Origin: Ichthyophis bannanicus
Taxonomy: Eukaryota > Chordata > Amphibia > Gymnophiona > Ichthyophiidae
Length of the DNA: 64,000 nucleotides
Direction: 5' to 3'
Assembly (NCBI GenBank): GCA_033557465.1
Contig: JAWIIG010000037.1
Location: 2,542,001 to 2,606,000 of the forward strand
Positions 45,220 through 54,679 of this stretch are shown one piece after another. The position numbers and the translations under genes were made by a program. Every line of letters starts with the position of its first letter. The first letter of the stretch is position 1. The notes below the pieces were generated by a model. The model was not told where the DNA came from. It saw only the letters and a program-made list of their open reading frames with translations, and ran no database searches.

Positions 45220-46385
45220 AGAGGGCGCTTTATAGGGCGCCCTATAGGGCACCTTATGTTTACCGTCCATATAAGGTGCACTATACGTTATCCTGTGGAG
45301 CGACTTATAGGGTGCCCTATAGGGGAAATTTTAGGGTGCCATGGCGGACAGTGCACTTTATGATGTGCCCTATGGAGTGCCTTATAGGGTGCCTTATGCG
45401 GCACATTCAGTTACGGCACGTGAGGGTGTGTTTGCTGGCAGCAATTAATAAAATACAAATAAAGTGCTGCAGGAAACAATATGTACATTGCAAAGCTGAT
45501 GCTTCAGCCAACATTATGTATTAGGCACACTGGGGAGCAAACTCATGACCCCTGTATCAGCAGTCAGTGCCTTAACCATTGTGCTACACTGCTGTCCCTC
45601 CTTACATGTCAGCGCACCTACTTCAGATTTCCATGCGTTTAAATGCACAGTGCTGCCATCAAACACAGTGCTATGACCTTGCTGTGCCTCATAGGGCACC
45701 CTATATGGCGCCATATAGTCCACCCTTTTAGCAACACTGTAGGGTGCCGTGGCGGACAGTGCACTTTAAAATGTGCCCTCTGGGGTACCCTATGAGGCGC
45801 CTTATGCAGCACCTTATGTTACAATACTTTGAGCGTGTGTTTGCTGGCAGCACTAATTAAAATAAAAATAAAATGCCCCCTACAGCAATATTGCCTATAA
45901 CAGGTAATGCCTCAGCCAGCCTTCTTCATTAGGCACAGTGGGGGATTAAACCCATGACTCCTGCATCATTGGTCAGTGTCTTAACCACTGTGCTACACTG
46001 CTGCTCCTCCATGCATGTTAGTGCACCTAATTATGATTTTCATTCCTTAAACTGCACAGTGCTGCCGTCAAAAACAGTGCTGTGACCTTGCGGTACCTCA
46101 TACGGCACCCTATAAAGCGCCCTATAAGCAACATTCTAGGGTGCCTTGGCGGACAGTGCACTTTAAAATGTGCCTTATGGGGCGCCTTATGTTAACACGC
46201 TTTGAGAGTGCGTTTTCTAATAGAGGTAATTAAAATATAAATAAAATGCCTCTTAAAGCAATCTTCCCCATAATAGGTAATGTTTCAGCCAGCCTTCTTC
46301 ATTTGGCACAGTGGGGGATTGAACCCATGATCCCTGCCTCATCGGTCAGTGTCTTAACCATTGTACTGTGGCTCTGTTCCTGTGC
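45220..46385. repeat. Array of three about 400-bp units with tRNA-like boxes
   Basis: TGTGTTTGCTGGCAGCA followed by AATTAA/AAAT and an inverted tRNA-like segment (CTCATGACCC...GGTTAAGGC on the minus strand) recurs near 45420, 45830 and 46204 (diverged). Between units lie strings of GCGCCCTATAGGGC-type palindromes and GGCGGACAGTGCACTTTA. Copy 1 (5860-6080) holds a single version. Spacing is about 410 and 374 bp. Confidence 0.65.
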
Positions 46386-46585
46386 TTGCACATCAGCGCG
46401 CCACTTATGCTTCCCGCGCAAGTTTCTCATGCGCTAATGTGCGTGGCGCACATGAGTGCAGTGCACATTAGCGCATGATTAATCCCGGTTTTGCTTTTTT
46501 CTGACTGAAACGCCCACTCCTTATATGGCATCCCGCACAATAGCGCAGCGCGCACCTAACGGGGTTTTAGTAAACATACCCCTAA

Positions 46586-47041
46586 ATGTGGACAAAATGA
46601 TGGGGCCAGAGTATTGAAGGAACTTAGGGGAGTTCTGGCGATTCCGGTGGTTCCGTTGTCTGATCTTTTTAATGCTTCTTTAGAGTTGGGAGTGGTCCCA
46701 GAGAATTGGCACACATGGTCCTTCTACACAAAAGCAGAAAGACGAGGTTAGGAACTACAGGTTGATTAGTCTGACCTCTGGGTGAAAATAATTAATGAAA
46801 ACACTTTTAAAATGAGGTTTCTGGAGTCCAAGGTATTACAGAATGAAAAGCAGCATGTTTTTGCTAGAGGTAGGTCTTGCCAGCAAAATCTGAGTGATTT
46901 CTTTGACAGTGTGACCAGAGAGTTTGACACCATTCCACACAGGCAGCTTATAAATAAATTGAGCAGCTTATGGATTGATCCTAAGTAACTAACTCGATAA
47001 AAAAACTGGTTGAGTGGAAGGCAAAAAGAGTACATGTAAAA
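46586..47041 (+). pseudogene. CR1-like RT fragment of a second family
   Basis: Reads GARVLKELRGVLAIPVVPLS, DLFNASLELGVVPENWHTWS, then after shifts VLQNEKQHVFARGRSCQQNL, FFDSVTREFDTIPHRQLINK. Equivalent to the early RT blocks of CR1, but divergent from the TTCTTATG family here. The NYRPVS block is degraded and a segment is missing between the two parts. The 5' side is 41297-41330. Confidence 0.7.
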
Positions 47042-47590
47042 CATGATACTCCTGGGGGAATTCTGCGCAACTGTGCAATGCAGAATTTACGCAGAATTCC
47101 CCACCTGCACAGAATTCTGCACTTGTTATGCAGAATTCTGTGCAAGCACCAGGACTGGCATCAATGAGGTAGGTTTGGAGGGCACAAACTTTAAGGTTGC
47201 CCAAGCCTGCCTCACTGTTCATTGCTTCACAGTTGCAGGAGTGTTTCCCTCTGCTCACATGGCTCTGCTACATTTCGAATGCTGGCTTTGTGAGGTTTTA
47301 AAAGGGTAAACAGAGAAATGCTTCCTGTCTCACATGAAGTACTTCTCTTTACCTTTTTAAACTACGCAGTACTAGCATCCGAAATGTAGTACAGCTGTGG
47401 GAGCAAAGGGAAATGCTTGCATGGCTCTGTTAATACTGCTTTGATGGAGCGAGTGGCTGGGGCTGGAAACTGGCTAATTGCAAGTCGGAGGAGGGCCTAA
47501 TTACTGAAGTAAACAGGGCCCCAATTCCCTAGCGTAACTCATCAGGATTTGAAGTTTTGTTCACATTGATTTAGAAGAGCTAAATATCCA
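47042..47590. repeat. Foldback/MITE-like region
   Basis: At 47045-47145 GCAGAATTCTG-type palindromes recur five times. At 47238-47418 two about 78-bp arms form an imperfect hairpin (TACATTTCGAATGCTGG versus TACATTTCGGATGCTAG on the complement) around a 20-bp loop. No protein is encoded; probably one or two foldback DNA elements. Confidence 0.6.
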
Positions 47591-47591
47591 T

Positions 47592-47815
47592 GGGAGTGGA
47601 GGAGTAGCCTAGTGGTTAGAACACTGTCTTGGTAACCAAGTAACCAGGGTTCAATTCCCACTAGCACTCCTTGTGGCCTTGGGCAAGTTACTTAACCCTC
47701 CATTGCCTCAGAAGAAAGGCCTGGCAATCTACTTCCAGTGACACTGCCAAGAAAACCCAGGAGCTTCCGGGTTTCCAGGAGTCAGGACTGACTCAAAGGC
47801 ACACATTGCATTTTT
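47592..47815 (+). repeat. tRNA-derived SINE
   Basis: The head GGAGGAGTAGCCTAGTGGTT (A box) with GGGTTCAATTCCCACTAG (B box) is followed by CTCCTTGTGGCCTTGGGCAA and a tail unlike the other SINEs here (ACTCAAAGGCACACATTGCA). About 220 bp; inactive by appearance, not assessed further. Confidence 0.75.
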
Positions 47816-48159
47816 TGAATATCCATGAGTGCTGCCGCTGCATGCCTCGATGCTAGCCACTAGCATCAGAATATTCCAGGGGCAGAGCAAGAGCAGCACC
47901 CAAGGATAACCCGGCAATGGCAATATTCAGCCATGGCCCAGATATCCCTAAGCGGCGAAAGCACAGGAAAGGCTGGCCTATCTTTCGCCACTGAAGCTAA
48001 TCAGGCAGCAGCTGAATATTGCCGCTGCCCATTGCTATCTGTGCTATCCAGCTGACCCAGATTTTCAATTCTGGCATTGAATATCCAGGTCTGAGGTTCA
48101 GCAGTGGAGGGTAGCCACTTTAGAATAGCTAGCTGTTGCCGCTGAATATCAGGCCCTGT
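47816..48159. repeat. Non-autonomous element interrupted by hAT
   Basis: GAATATCCATGAGTGCTGCC to CGCTGAATATCAGGCCCTGT. The internal repetition of GCTGAATAT/GAATATCC motifs in both orientations suggests a MITE. Related text occurs at 15560-15915. The hAT element entered at its right end. Confidence 0.45.
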
Positions 48160-49237
48160 TAGGGTTGCCAACTTTTTCACAGAGAAAAACCCGACACCTG
48201 TGGCTCGCCATGCTCCACCCATTCTCCACCCCCAGTCCCACCCCTGCCCCGCCCCACCCACAAAAATTACCGAGGATTCACTCACACCCCCTCCCCTCAG
48301 TGCTGGTTCACTCACTCGCCCCCCCTCCCTGCTGGTTCACTCGCCCACCACCCCTCTCAGTGCTGGTTCACCCACCCCACACCCCCTCCCTGCTGGGTCA
48401 CTCACTCGCCCCCTCCCCTGCTGGTTCACTCACTCACCCCCCTCCCCTCCCTGCTGGTTCACTCACCCACCCCCCTGTCACTCACTCACCCCTCCTGCTG
48501 TTTCACTCACACCACCCTCCCTCCACTGCTGATTCATTCACCCACCCCACTGTCACTCACTCACCCCCTCCTGCTGGGTCACTCACTTACCCACCCCCCT
48601 CCCCTGCTGGGTCACTCACACCACCACCACCCTCCACTGCTGGTTCACTCACACCACCCCCCTGCCCCTGTGCCTGCCCCCGCGCCCACCCCTGCCCCCA
48701 CCCGCCCGCCGCTTCTGCTTTGTACAGAGCAGCGGCTGCAATACACTTACTTTGTAAAGTAAATACAACCTGTGAGGAGCCCTCCGGTTATCGCAGCGCC
48801 CGAGGAAGTGATGTCATTGGGGGCGGGCTCATCACAGGTTGTCTTTACTTTTCAAATTAACTTTATTGCAGCTAAAGTTAATTTGAAAAGGAAAGACAAC
48901 CTGTGAGGAGCTTGCTCCCATGACATCACTTCCTCAGGCACTGCGTTGACCGGAGGGCTCCTCACACAGTTTGTCTTTACTTTTCAAAGTAAGTGTATTG
49001 CAGGCGCTGCTCTGTACAAAGCAGAAGCAGCGGCTGCACTGCCATGGGGAATCGTGTTCGCGCCGCGGACTTCGGGAGTCGGGAGAAAAGCCGGTTTTTT
49101 GCTCTGGCCGCTCCCAATCTTGCGGCCAGAGCAAAAAAACGGCTTTTCAACAGCCGGTTTTACATCTGGGCCGGCAGCCGGCCTGGCCATGGAAAAACCG
49201 GCCAGGCCAGCTGAAAACCGGCCGGTTGGCAACCCTA
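48160..49237. mobile_element. hAT-like non-autonomous element, 1,078 bp
   Basis: A perfect 13-bp TIR, TAGGGTTGCCAAC (48160-48172), with complement GTTGGCAACCCTA (49225-49237). The 8-bp duplication GGCCCTGT lies at 48152-48159 and 49238-49245. The interior has a CTGCTGGTTCACTCAC minisatellite (48280-48660), a large palindrome (about 48700-49045) centred on TTAACTTTATTGCAGCTAAA, and a 26-bp-arm hairpin (49084-49145). No transposase. Confidence 0.9.
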
Positions 49238-49245
49238 GGCCCTGT

Positions 49246-49370
49246 ATAGTTGTGGAATCTGTTGATTTTCCTCAATTGATTTTTTCCACCCCTGTTTGTG
49301 TGTCCTCTGTCCTTGACTGCCTGTCCACTGGAGTCCTTCCTCAGCCCATGGTTTTCTATCTCTGGTTCCA
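49246..49370. other. Short unassigned spacer
   Basis: 125 bp between the hAT duplication and the DIRS right end. It contains no recognised feature and may be original target DNA. Confidence 0.4.
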
Positions 49371-49547
49371 GAAGAAGAAATTAGATCTTACCTGCTAATT
49401 GTCTTTCCTTGAGTATTCTCCGGGCCAGTCCAGGAACAGTAGGGTAGTCAACCTCCTTCAGCAGCTGAGGACTGAACTCTTCAAAGACTTGCTGCTAGCC
49501 TACCCAGCTCCCCCTTGTGCTAGAGAGCCAGTCACCTATGTCAAAGC
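49371..49547 (-). repeat. DIRS 3' inverted terminal repeat
   Basis: GAAGAAGAAATTAGATCTTA ... CTCCGGGCCAGTCCAGGAAC ... CTTGTGCTAGAGAGCCAGTC. From CCGGGCCAGTCC inward it is the inverse complement of 55760-55875. Its outer 50 bp are unique to this end and complementary to the ICR. Confidence 0.88.
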
Positions 49548-49865
49548 AGCTCTATAACCAAAAATGAAAAACAGTAATGATATAGAAAGCCAGAAAACAA
49601 GCAGGAACTGCACCAACGTTCTTTAAAGATTCAGGTATTCAAAAAGTGTATCGTTCCATCAGAAATGCTTCTATACCTACAGGAGTAAGTAATTATATCT
49701 TTTTTTTTTTTTTGTGTAAACAATCACCTAAACTCCTGTCTACCGAGACCTGGAAGGGAGCCCCCCCCCCCACGTCAGCGCCACGTGGAAAAGCCAGCCG
49801 CGCATGAGACCGAGCAATACCCGAAACGACAGAAACAACCGCAAAGAATGCTACAGCCTGGGTGG

Positions 49866-49972
49866 GTCCTGGACTGGCCCGGAGAATACTCAAGGAAAGA
49901 CAATTAGCAGGTAAGATCTAATTTCTTCTTCCTTTTCGTCTCTCCGGGCCAGTCCAGGAACAGTAGGGCAGT
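49866..49972 (-). repeat. DIRS internal complementary region
   Basis: CTGGACTGGCCCGGAGAATA through TAGATCTAATTTCTTCTT-type sequence is complementary to the outer 3' ITR (49371-49440). CCTTTTCGTCTCTCCGGGCC to CAGTAGGG is complementary to the outer 5' ITR (55850-55888). The two halves abut at 49931. Confidence 0.9.
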
Positions 49973-49985
49973 ACCAAAGCAGTAC

Positions 49986-51083
49986 CTACTCACGGGAGGG
50001 TCCAAGCAGCCCTGCCAACACGGCCGACGCCCCAACTTTTGCGTCTCCCGCTGCCTGAACATCCAACCGATAATGTTTAGTGAACGTATGTAAGGACGAC
50101 CAGGTCGCCGCCCTACAAATATCCACAGGCGGAATCAACGCCAACTCCGCCCAAGACGTCGCCTGCCCCCACGTAGAGTGAGCCCGAAGACCCTCCGGCG
50201 GAAGCTTGCCACTGGCCACATAAGAAGCTGCAATGGCATGCTTAACCCATCGTGCAATGGAGGCTTTGGACGCCGCTTCGCCCTTACGCGGACCACCAAA
50301 CAGCACAAACAGCCTATCGGACTTTCTAAAGGACTGCGTCTTTCGCAGGTAACAGTGCAGAACCCTGCCTAGATCTAAACTCCGAAGCGCAGCCCTAGCC
50401 TCCACAGAAGGCTCAGTGCGAAAGGTAGGAAGCAAAATCGCCTGATTGACATGGAAAACATAGACCACTTGAAGATCAGCGATTCTTCTAGCAGAACACA
50501 AGGCTACTAAGAAGGCGGTCTTCCAAGAGAGCTCCCTCAGAGGCACCCGCTTCCCAGGCTCAAATGGACTCCGAGTCAACGCCTCCAGAACGAGATTTAG
50601 ATCCCAGGACGGCACCACTGGCCTCAGAGGCGGCCGGATATTCCTAACCGCACGCAGGAAACACACTACATCCGGATGAAGAGACAAACCCTTGCCCCGT
50701 ACTTTGCCTCTATAACAAGCTATAGCTGCTAACTGAACCTTTAGAGTGCTAACCGCCAAGCCCTTTTCCAGACTGCACTGCAAAAACGCTAACACATCCG
50801 AAACCGCCACTGACAAAGGCTGCACCTGCCGATCTGCGCACCAACGTTCAAATATTTGCCATATACGAGAATAAGCCAAGCACGTGGACTTTCGTTTCGC
50901 CTGAAGCATTGTGGAGACCACCGCCTCCGAATACCCCTGATGCCTCAGGCGCTCCCTCCAAGAGCCAAGCCGTAAGCAAGAAGCGGTCCACCCGCGGCAT
51001 GAGCACTGGCCCCTGATGAAGCAGATTGACCCGATCGGGAAGCCGCCACGGCCTGTCCACCAACAACTGCACGAGATCTCCAT
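49986..51083 (-). CDS. DIRS tyrosine recombinase, HxxR arginine replaced by Trp
   Basis: 365 codons from an ATG at 51083, overlapping pol by 236 nt. N-terminal core-binding part: STMLQAKRKSTCLAYSRIWQ, IFERWCADRQVQPLSVAVSD. Catalytic part: CSARRIADLQ (first Arg), a shortened middle, LRKTQSFRKSDRLFVLFGGP, then RAHSTWGQATSW where HxxR is expected, and DICRAATWSSLHTFTKHYRL with the nucleophilic Tyr. Trp (TGG) in place of Arg fits a CGG-to-TGG CpG change. The enzyme would strand-exchange circular element DNA into the genome; loss of this arginine should disable it, while the frame stays open. A shortened stretch after ADLQ may be a small deletion. Confidence 0.88.
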   Translation of the reverse strand: MEISCSCWWTGRGGFPIGSICFIRGQCSCRGWTASCLRLGSWRERLRHQGYSEAVVSTMLQAKRKSTCLAYSRIWQIFERWCADRQVQPLSVAVSDVLAFLQCSLEKGLAVSTLKVQLAAIACYRGKVRGKGLSLHPDVVCFLRAVRNIRPPLRPVVPSWDLNLVLEALTRSPFEPGKRVPLRELSWKTAFLVALCSARRIADLQVVYVFHVNQAILLPTFRTEPSVEARAALRSLDLGRVLHCYLRKTQSFRKSDRLFVLFGGPRKGEAASKASIARWVKHAIAASYVASGKLPPEGLRAHSTWGQATSWAELALIPPVDICRAATWSSLHTFTKHYRLDVQAAGDAKVGASAVLAGLLGPSRE

Positions 51084-53055
51084 ACCAAGCTCGTCTGGGC
51101 CAATCCGGCGCTATGAGAATCACCGTCCCTTGGTGATGCGCTATCCTGCGAAGAACCTGACCTATCATGGGCCATGGAGGAAACACATACAGAAGGGCAT
51201 TGGACAGCCACGGTTGCACCAGACCGTCCAACCCCTCCGACATGCGCTCTCTGCTTCTGCTGAAAAAACGAGACGCCTTGGCATTGTTGAACGTTGCCAT
51301 GAGGTCCATCACCGGCTGACCCCAGCGTAGTACAATCTCGTGATACACGGCGATGTTCAACTCCCACTCGCCTGGATCCAACACCTGCCGGCTGAGAAAA
51401 TCGGCTTGGACATTGTCCTTTCCTGCGACATGGGCCGCCGACAAGGCTGCGAGATGGGCTTCCGCCCAAGTCATCAATAGTTGGCTCTCCTGCAACAAGA
51501 CAACACAGCCCGTGCCCCCTTGCCGATTGATATAAGACACCGTCACCGCATTGTCGGAGAACACTCGCACCGCCCTGCCCTCCAGAAGCGACTGGAACTG
51601 CAGTAATGCCAGCCGCACCACTCTCATTTCGAGCTGATTGATGGAGCATGCAAACATCTCCGTGGACCAGCGGCCCTGCGCTATGTGAGACATGCAATGA
51701 GCTCCCCAGCCGGAGAGACTGGCATCCGTGGTAAGTAATATCCAATCTCGCCTCTCCAGTGGCATCCCTGCCCTGAGATGCGCAGGATTGAGCCACCACT
51801 GAAGACTGTCGCTGACCTCTGACGGACACACCAACCGACGACCTAGCGGATGCTCCTGGGGAGACCAACGGGATAGTAAGGACCGTTGAAGCGGCCGCAT
51901 GTGGGCCCTGGCCCAGGGCACCAAGTCCAAGGCCGCTGCCATGGACCCCAGAAGCTGCAAGTATCTCCAGGCGGTTGGAGCCTTGAAGCGTAAAAAGGCC
52001 GACACTTGAACTAAGATCTTCTGCACCCGTGCTTCCGGCAGAAATACTGCTCCTACGGCCGTGTCGAATAGTGCTCCCAAGTAGACCAAACGCTGCACTG
52101 GTTCCAAGTGACTTTTCGCTCGATTTACCACCCAACCTAGGTTCTCGAGAAACTCTACCACCCGCGAGGTGGCCTCCACCGACTCCGTCACTGAGCGAGC
52201 TCGAATTAGCCAATCGTCCAGATAGGGGTGTACCAGAATGCCCTCCCGACGCAGGGCAGCTGCCACTACCACCATCACTTTTGTGACGGTGCGAGGTGCC
52301 TTTGCCAGCCCGAACGGTAACGCCCGGAACTGGAAGTGTCCCATGGGCACTGCAAAACGTAAGAATTTTTGATGCTCGGGCCGGATGGGGATGTGCAAAT
52401 ACGCTTCCGATAAATCTATGGACGTCAAGAGCTCCCCTGGCCGAACGGACCTGATTACCGACTGCAGAGTTTCCATCCGAAAATGAGGCACCCACAAACA
52501 GCGATTCACATGCTTGAGATCCAGAATAGGCCGAAAAGAGCCTTCCTTTTTGGGTACCACGAAATAAATCGAGTATCGACCTAACCCGCACTGATCCGCC
52601 GGGACCGGGACGACCGCTTGGAGCCGCAGCAGCTGCTGTAGCGTGGCGTTTATCGCGCTTGCCTTTAGTGACGAACCGCCGGGAGACTGCACGAAGGCTC
52701 CAGCCAGAGGCTCCGCGAACTCCAAGGCATAACCCTTTTGAATGATCTCCAACACCCAGCAATCCGTCGTTATCGTGGTCCAAACGGAGAGAAACTGCTG
52801 CAAACGCCCTCCTATGGGAATCTCCGCTTGGACCAGCCTCGCTTCATTGTGGCTTTTTAGAGGAGTTCGGCTGGGGACTCCCATACCCCCTCCCGAAACC
52901 TCTCGCTCCTCGAAAGGACTGACCTCTAGTCTGAAACCTGCCTCTCGGAAAAGGAGAAAAACGACTGCCTCTGAACCTTCGAAAGTTCCGGCCCTGACCT
53001 CTTTGCGAAGATCCCGGCTTTGTACCCTTTGGCCGGTCCTCAGGCAACCTGCCAC
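50848..53055 (-). CDS. DIRS pol: RT, RNase H, methyltransferase-like
   Basis: 735 codons, uninterrupted, overlapping gag by 212 nt. RT: VPADQCGLGRYSIYFVVPKK, GSFRPILDLKHVNRCLWVPH, LTSIDLSEAYLHIPIRPEHQ, RALPFGLAKAPRTVTKVM, VHPYLDDWLIRARS (YLDD). RNase H: WILLTTDASLSGWGAHC, CSINQLEMRVVRLALLQF, AVRVFSDNAVTVSYINRQGG, VAGKDNVQADFLSRQ, with all catalytic acids. Methyltransferase-like: GQPVMDLMATFNNAKASRFF, LLYVFPPWPMIGQVLRRI, VILIAPDWPRRAWYGDLVQL. The first ATG (53055) lies within gag, so translation probably relies on reinitiation, frameshift or an internal start. No inactivating change is visible. Confidence 0.92.
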   Translation of the reverse strand: MAGCLRTGQRVQSRDLRKEVRAGTFEGSEAVVFLLFREAGFRLEVSPFEEREVSGGGMGVPSRTPLKSHNEARLVQAEIPIGGRLQQFLSVWTTITTDCWVLEIIQKGYALEFAEPLAGAFVQSPGGSSLKASAINATLQQLLRLQAVVPVPADQCGLGRYSIYFVVPKKEGSFRPILDLKHVNRCLWVPHFRMETLQSVIRSVRPGELLTSIDLSEAYLHIPIRPEHQKFLRFAVPMGHFQFRALPFGLAKAPRTVTKVMVVVAAALRREGILVHPYLDDWLIRARSVTESVEATSRVVEFLENLGWVVNRAKSHLEPVQRLVYLGALFDTAVGAVFLPEARVQKILVQVSAFLRFKAPTAWRYLQLLGSMAAALDLVPWARAHMRPLQRSLLSRWSPQEHPLGRRLVCPSEVSDSLQWWLNPAHLRAGMPLERRDWILLTTDASLSGWGAHCMSHIAQGRWSTEMFACSINQLEMRVVRLALLQFQSLLEGRAVRVFSDNAVTVSYINRQGGTGCVVLLQESQLLMTWAEAHLAALSAAHVAGKDNVQADFLSRQVLDPGEWELNIAVYHEIVLRWGQPVMDLMATFNNAKASRFFSRSRERMSEGLDGLVQPWLSNALLYVFPPWPMIGQVLRRIAHHQGTVILIAPDWPRRAWYGDLVQLLVDRPWRLPDRVNLLHQGPVLMPRVDRFLLTAWLLEGAPEASGVFGGGGLHNASGETKVHVLGLFSYMANI

Positions 53056-54478
53056 CTTTAGAATCTCCTAAATCCTTCACAATCTTCTCCAATGCCTCTC
53101 CAAAGAGCAGCTTGCCCTTATACGGCAGTTTGCTAAGCCGAGTCTTAGAGGAGGCGTCTGCCGCCCAATTACGCAGCCAGAGAAATCTGCGAGCAGCTAT
53201 CAATGAGGCCATTGACTTAGCTGACATACGGATTAAATCGTAAAAGGTGTCTGCGAGATAAGCCGACGCGGACTCTAGTTTCGCCCCTTCTGGAGCCACT
53301 GAAATCTCCGACTCAGGCGAGGCCTCCGCCTGAAGCCATCTGATTGATGCCCTGGACACATAGGCTTCACAAATAGAAGCCTGCAGCGCCAACGCACAGG
53401 TATCAAAGGCCTGTTTGAAGAGCACCTCCAATTTTCTATCCTGCAGATCCCTAAGAGCTGTTCCCCCTTCTACCGGGATAGTGGTCTTCCTGGTCACCGC
53501 CGAACCCAAGGCATCCACCTTTGGCATTCGCAGCAATTCCCTTTCCTCCTGAGGGATTGGATATAAACGGCCTAACGCCCGACCCCCTCGCAAGGAGGCC
53601 TCTGGGCACTCCCACTCCGATTCCACCATCTGCTTAATGACTCTGTGGACCGGAAAACACCTCTGCTCCGCCCAAAACCCTTGTAGAAGAGGATCCTCTA
53701 GAGGTTCCGCAGGCACTGACGGCAAAGTCAGATTAAGAGCTGCAAGTGCGTGAAAAATTAAAGCCCCTAGCTCTTCCTTCCGAAAAACTCTGAAAACATT
53801 AGGATCTTCTCCTGCCCCCCGCTCCCCCTCTTCCAACACTTCTGGCCAGAGGTCAAGCTCATGCTCTGAAGGAACCTCGCCCTCCTCCGTTTCTGGGGAT
53901 GCCAGACTTTGCGGAATAGCCATATCAGACTCCCCCAAAGGGATACCCTGCTTGGAGGACCCCTCTCCCGGGTCCAGTTCAGCAGTGCCTTTCGGAACCC
54001 CCTCTGCCAGGTTAAGCGCAGGCTGCTTGCTCTGCCCCTGCTGCATCCGCAAACAATATGCTTTATGAAGTGCCAGAATAAAATCTGGCGAAAATAAAGA
54101 CTGTACCTTCTCCGGAGGTTCTAAAAGCGGAGCAGAGTCAATCCCCACCGGAGGAACCGGCTTTTTTGATTTACTTTTCTTTTTAACCGGCCTTTCAGGA
54201 AATGCGGGAGAAACAGACGCGCCACCTAAAATGGCTGCCGCTCCCGCCTTTTCTGAGGGAAGCTGCACCTTCACCGCCAAATCTGGAGCCCCCGACTTGT
54301 CCGCCATTGTCTCAACGAAACGCTGCCACTGACTTCCCCGCCGGACACAGAAACGGCAGAAATCAAGCTCCGACAAGCCCCGACGGCTCCCGCAGTGCAC
54401 GCACGCTGCCGTACTCGGCAGCATGCGCTGTCTCACACCGACGGCTGCGCCCTCGATAAAAAAAAGCCCAAGAAGCAA
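52844..54478 (-). CDS. DIRS gag-like protein, intact
   Basis: 544 codons from an ATG at 54478 (a second Met at residue 19, MLPSTAACVHCGSR, may be the true start). N-terminal Cys motif CVHCGSRRGLSELDFCRFC, a charged, Pro-rich middle (KKKSKSKKPVPPVG), a helical capsid-like region (FRKEELGALIFHALAALNLT to SAKSMASLIAARRFLWLRNW) and a C-terminal Arg/Gly/Phe-rich tail (RGQGRNFRRFRGSRFSPFPR) suited to nucleic-acid binding. Collinear with the 34329-36149 gag despite low identity. It presumably packages the element RNA. Confidence 0.85.
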   Translation of the reverse strand: MLLGLFFIEGAAVGVRQRMLPSTAACVHCGSRRGLSELDFCRFCVRRGSQWQRFVETMADKSGAPDLAVKVQLPSEKAGAAAILGGASVSPAFPERPVKKKSKSKKPVPPVGIDSAPLLEPPEKVQSLFSPDFILALHKAYCLRMQQGQSKQPALNLAEGVPKGTAELDPGEGSSKQGIPLGESDMAIPQSLASPETEEGEVPSEHELDLWPEVLEEGERGAGEDPNVFRVFRKEELGALIFHALAALNLTLPSVPAEPLEDPLLQGFWAEQRCFPVHRVIKQMVESEWECPEASLRGGRALGRLYPIPQEERELLRMPKVDALGSAVTRKTTIPVEGGTALRDLQDRKLEVLFKQAFDTCALALQASICEAYVSRASIRWLQAEASPESEISVAPEGAKLESASAYLADTFYDLIRMSAKSMASLIAARRFLWLRNWAADASSKTRLSKLPYKGKLLFGEALEKIVKDLGDSKGGRLPEDRPKGTKPGSSQRGQGRNFRRFRGSRFSPFPRGRFQTRGQSFRGARGFGRGYGSPQPNSSKKPQ

Positions 54479-54679
54479 GAAACCACAAGCAGCTTACCTC
54501 CCTCGCCTTGCGCTATAGCGTATCTCACCCTAGCGACCCGTTGCTAGCGGGAGGGCAAGCTGGAGCTCCGGGGCTCGAGTAACTAGAGTCTGGGGCTCCC
54601 AGACCAGATCTCGGCTTCCCTGTGTCGTGGATGTCGCTTAGCGGGGTCCCGGTCCACTGAGTCTGAGTCCTCCTGAAAA
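54479..54679 (-). other. DIRS leader
   Basis: GC-rich untranslated leader upstream of gag (on the minus strand), with GACCCGTTGCTAGCGGGAGG near 54535. No motif is assigned. Confidence 0.4.

Larger units (their letters stand above)
41331..46582. mobile_element. Harbinger-like 5.25-kb TIR element, copy 2
   Basis: Ends GGGGTATGTATACTAAAC (41331) and, on the complement, GGGGTATGTTTACTAAAA (46582), flanked by TAA on both sides. The empty site at 62621-62645 proves the boundaries and the 3-bp duplication. It is homologous in reverse to 5723-9150: GGGGTCAATGGGTGGAGAGT and the block near 44250 match inverted. No transposase is recognised. A QHVLLGDHSHPD reading near 44055-44095 only faintly recalls the LLGDSGYP box of Harbinger transposases. 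It contains a 441-bp tandem duplication, a hAT MITE and a tandem array near the right end. Confidence 0.8.

Noticed and set aside
45220..46560. CRISPR-like repeat array
   Set aside because: Units are about 400 bp and diverged, with no uniform short repeat and spacer pattern, in a vertebrate genome.
48165..48860. 231-codon Pro/Ser/His-rich ORF
   Set aside because: It is a translation of the CTGCTGGTTCACTCAC minisatellite inside the hAT element; no domain and no selection expected.
50945..52783. 612-codon open frame on the minus strand
   Set aside because: It overlaps DIRS pol in another frame and has a Ser/Gly-rich shadow composition; the RT/RNase H motifs are all in the 50848-53055 frame.
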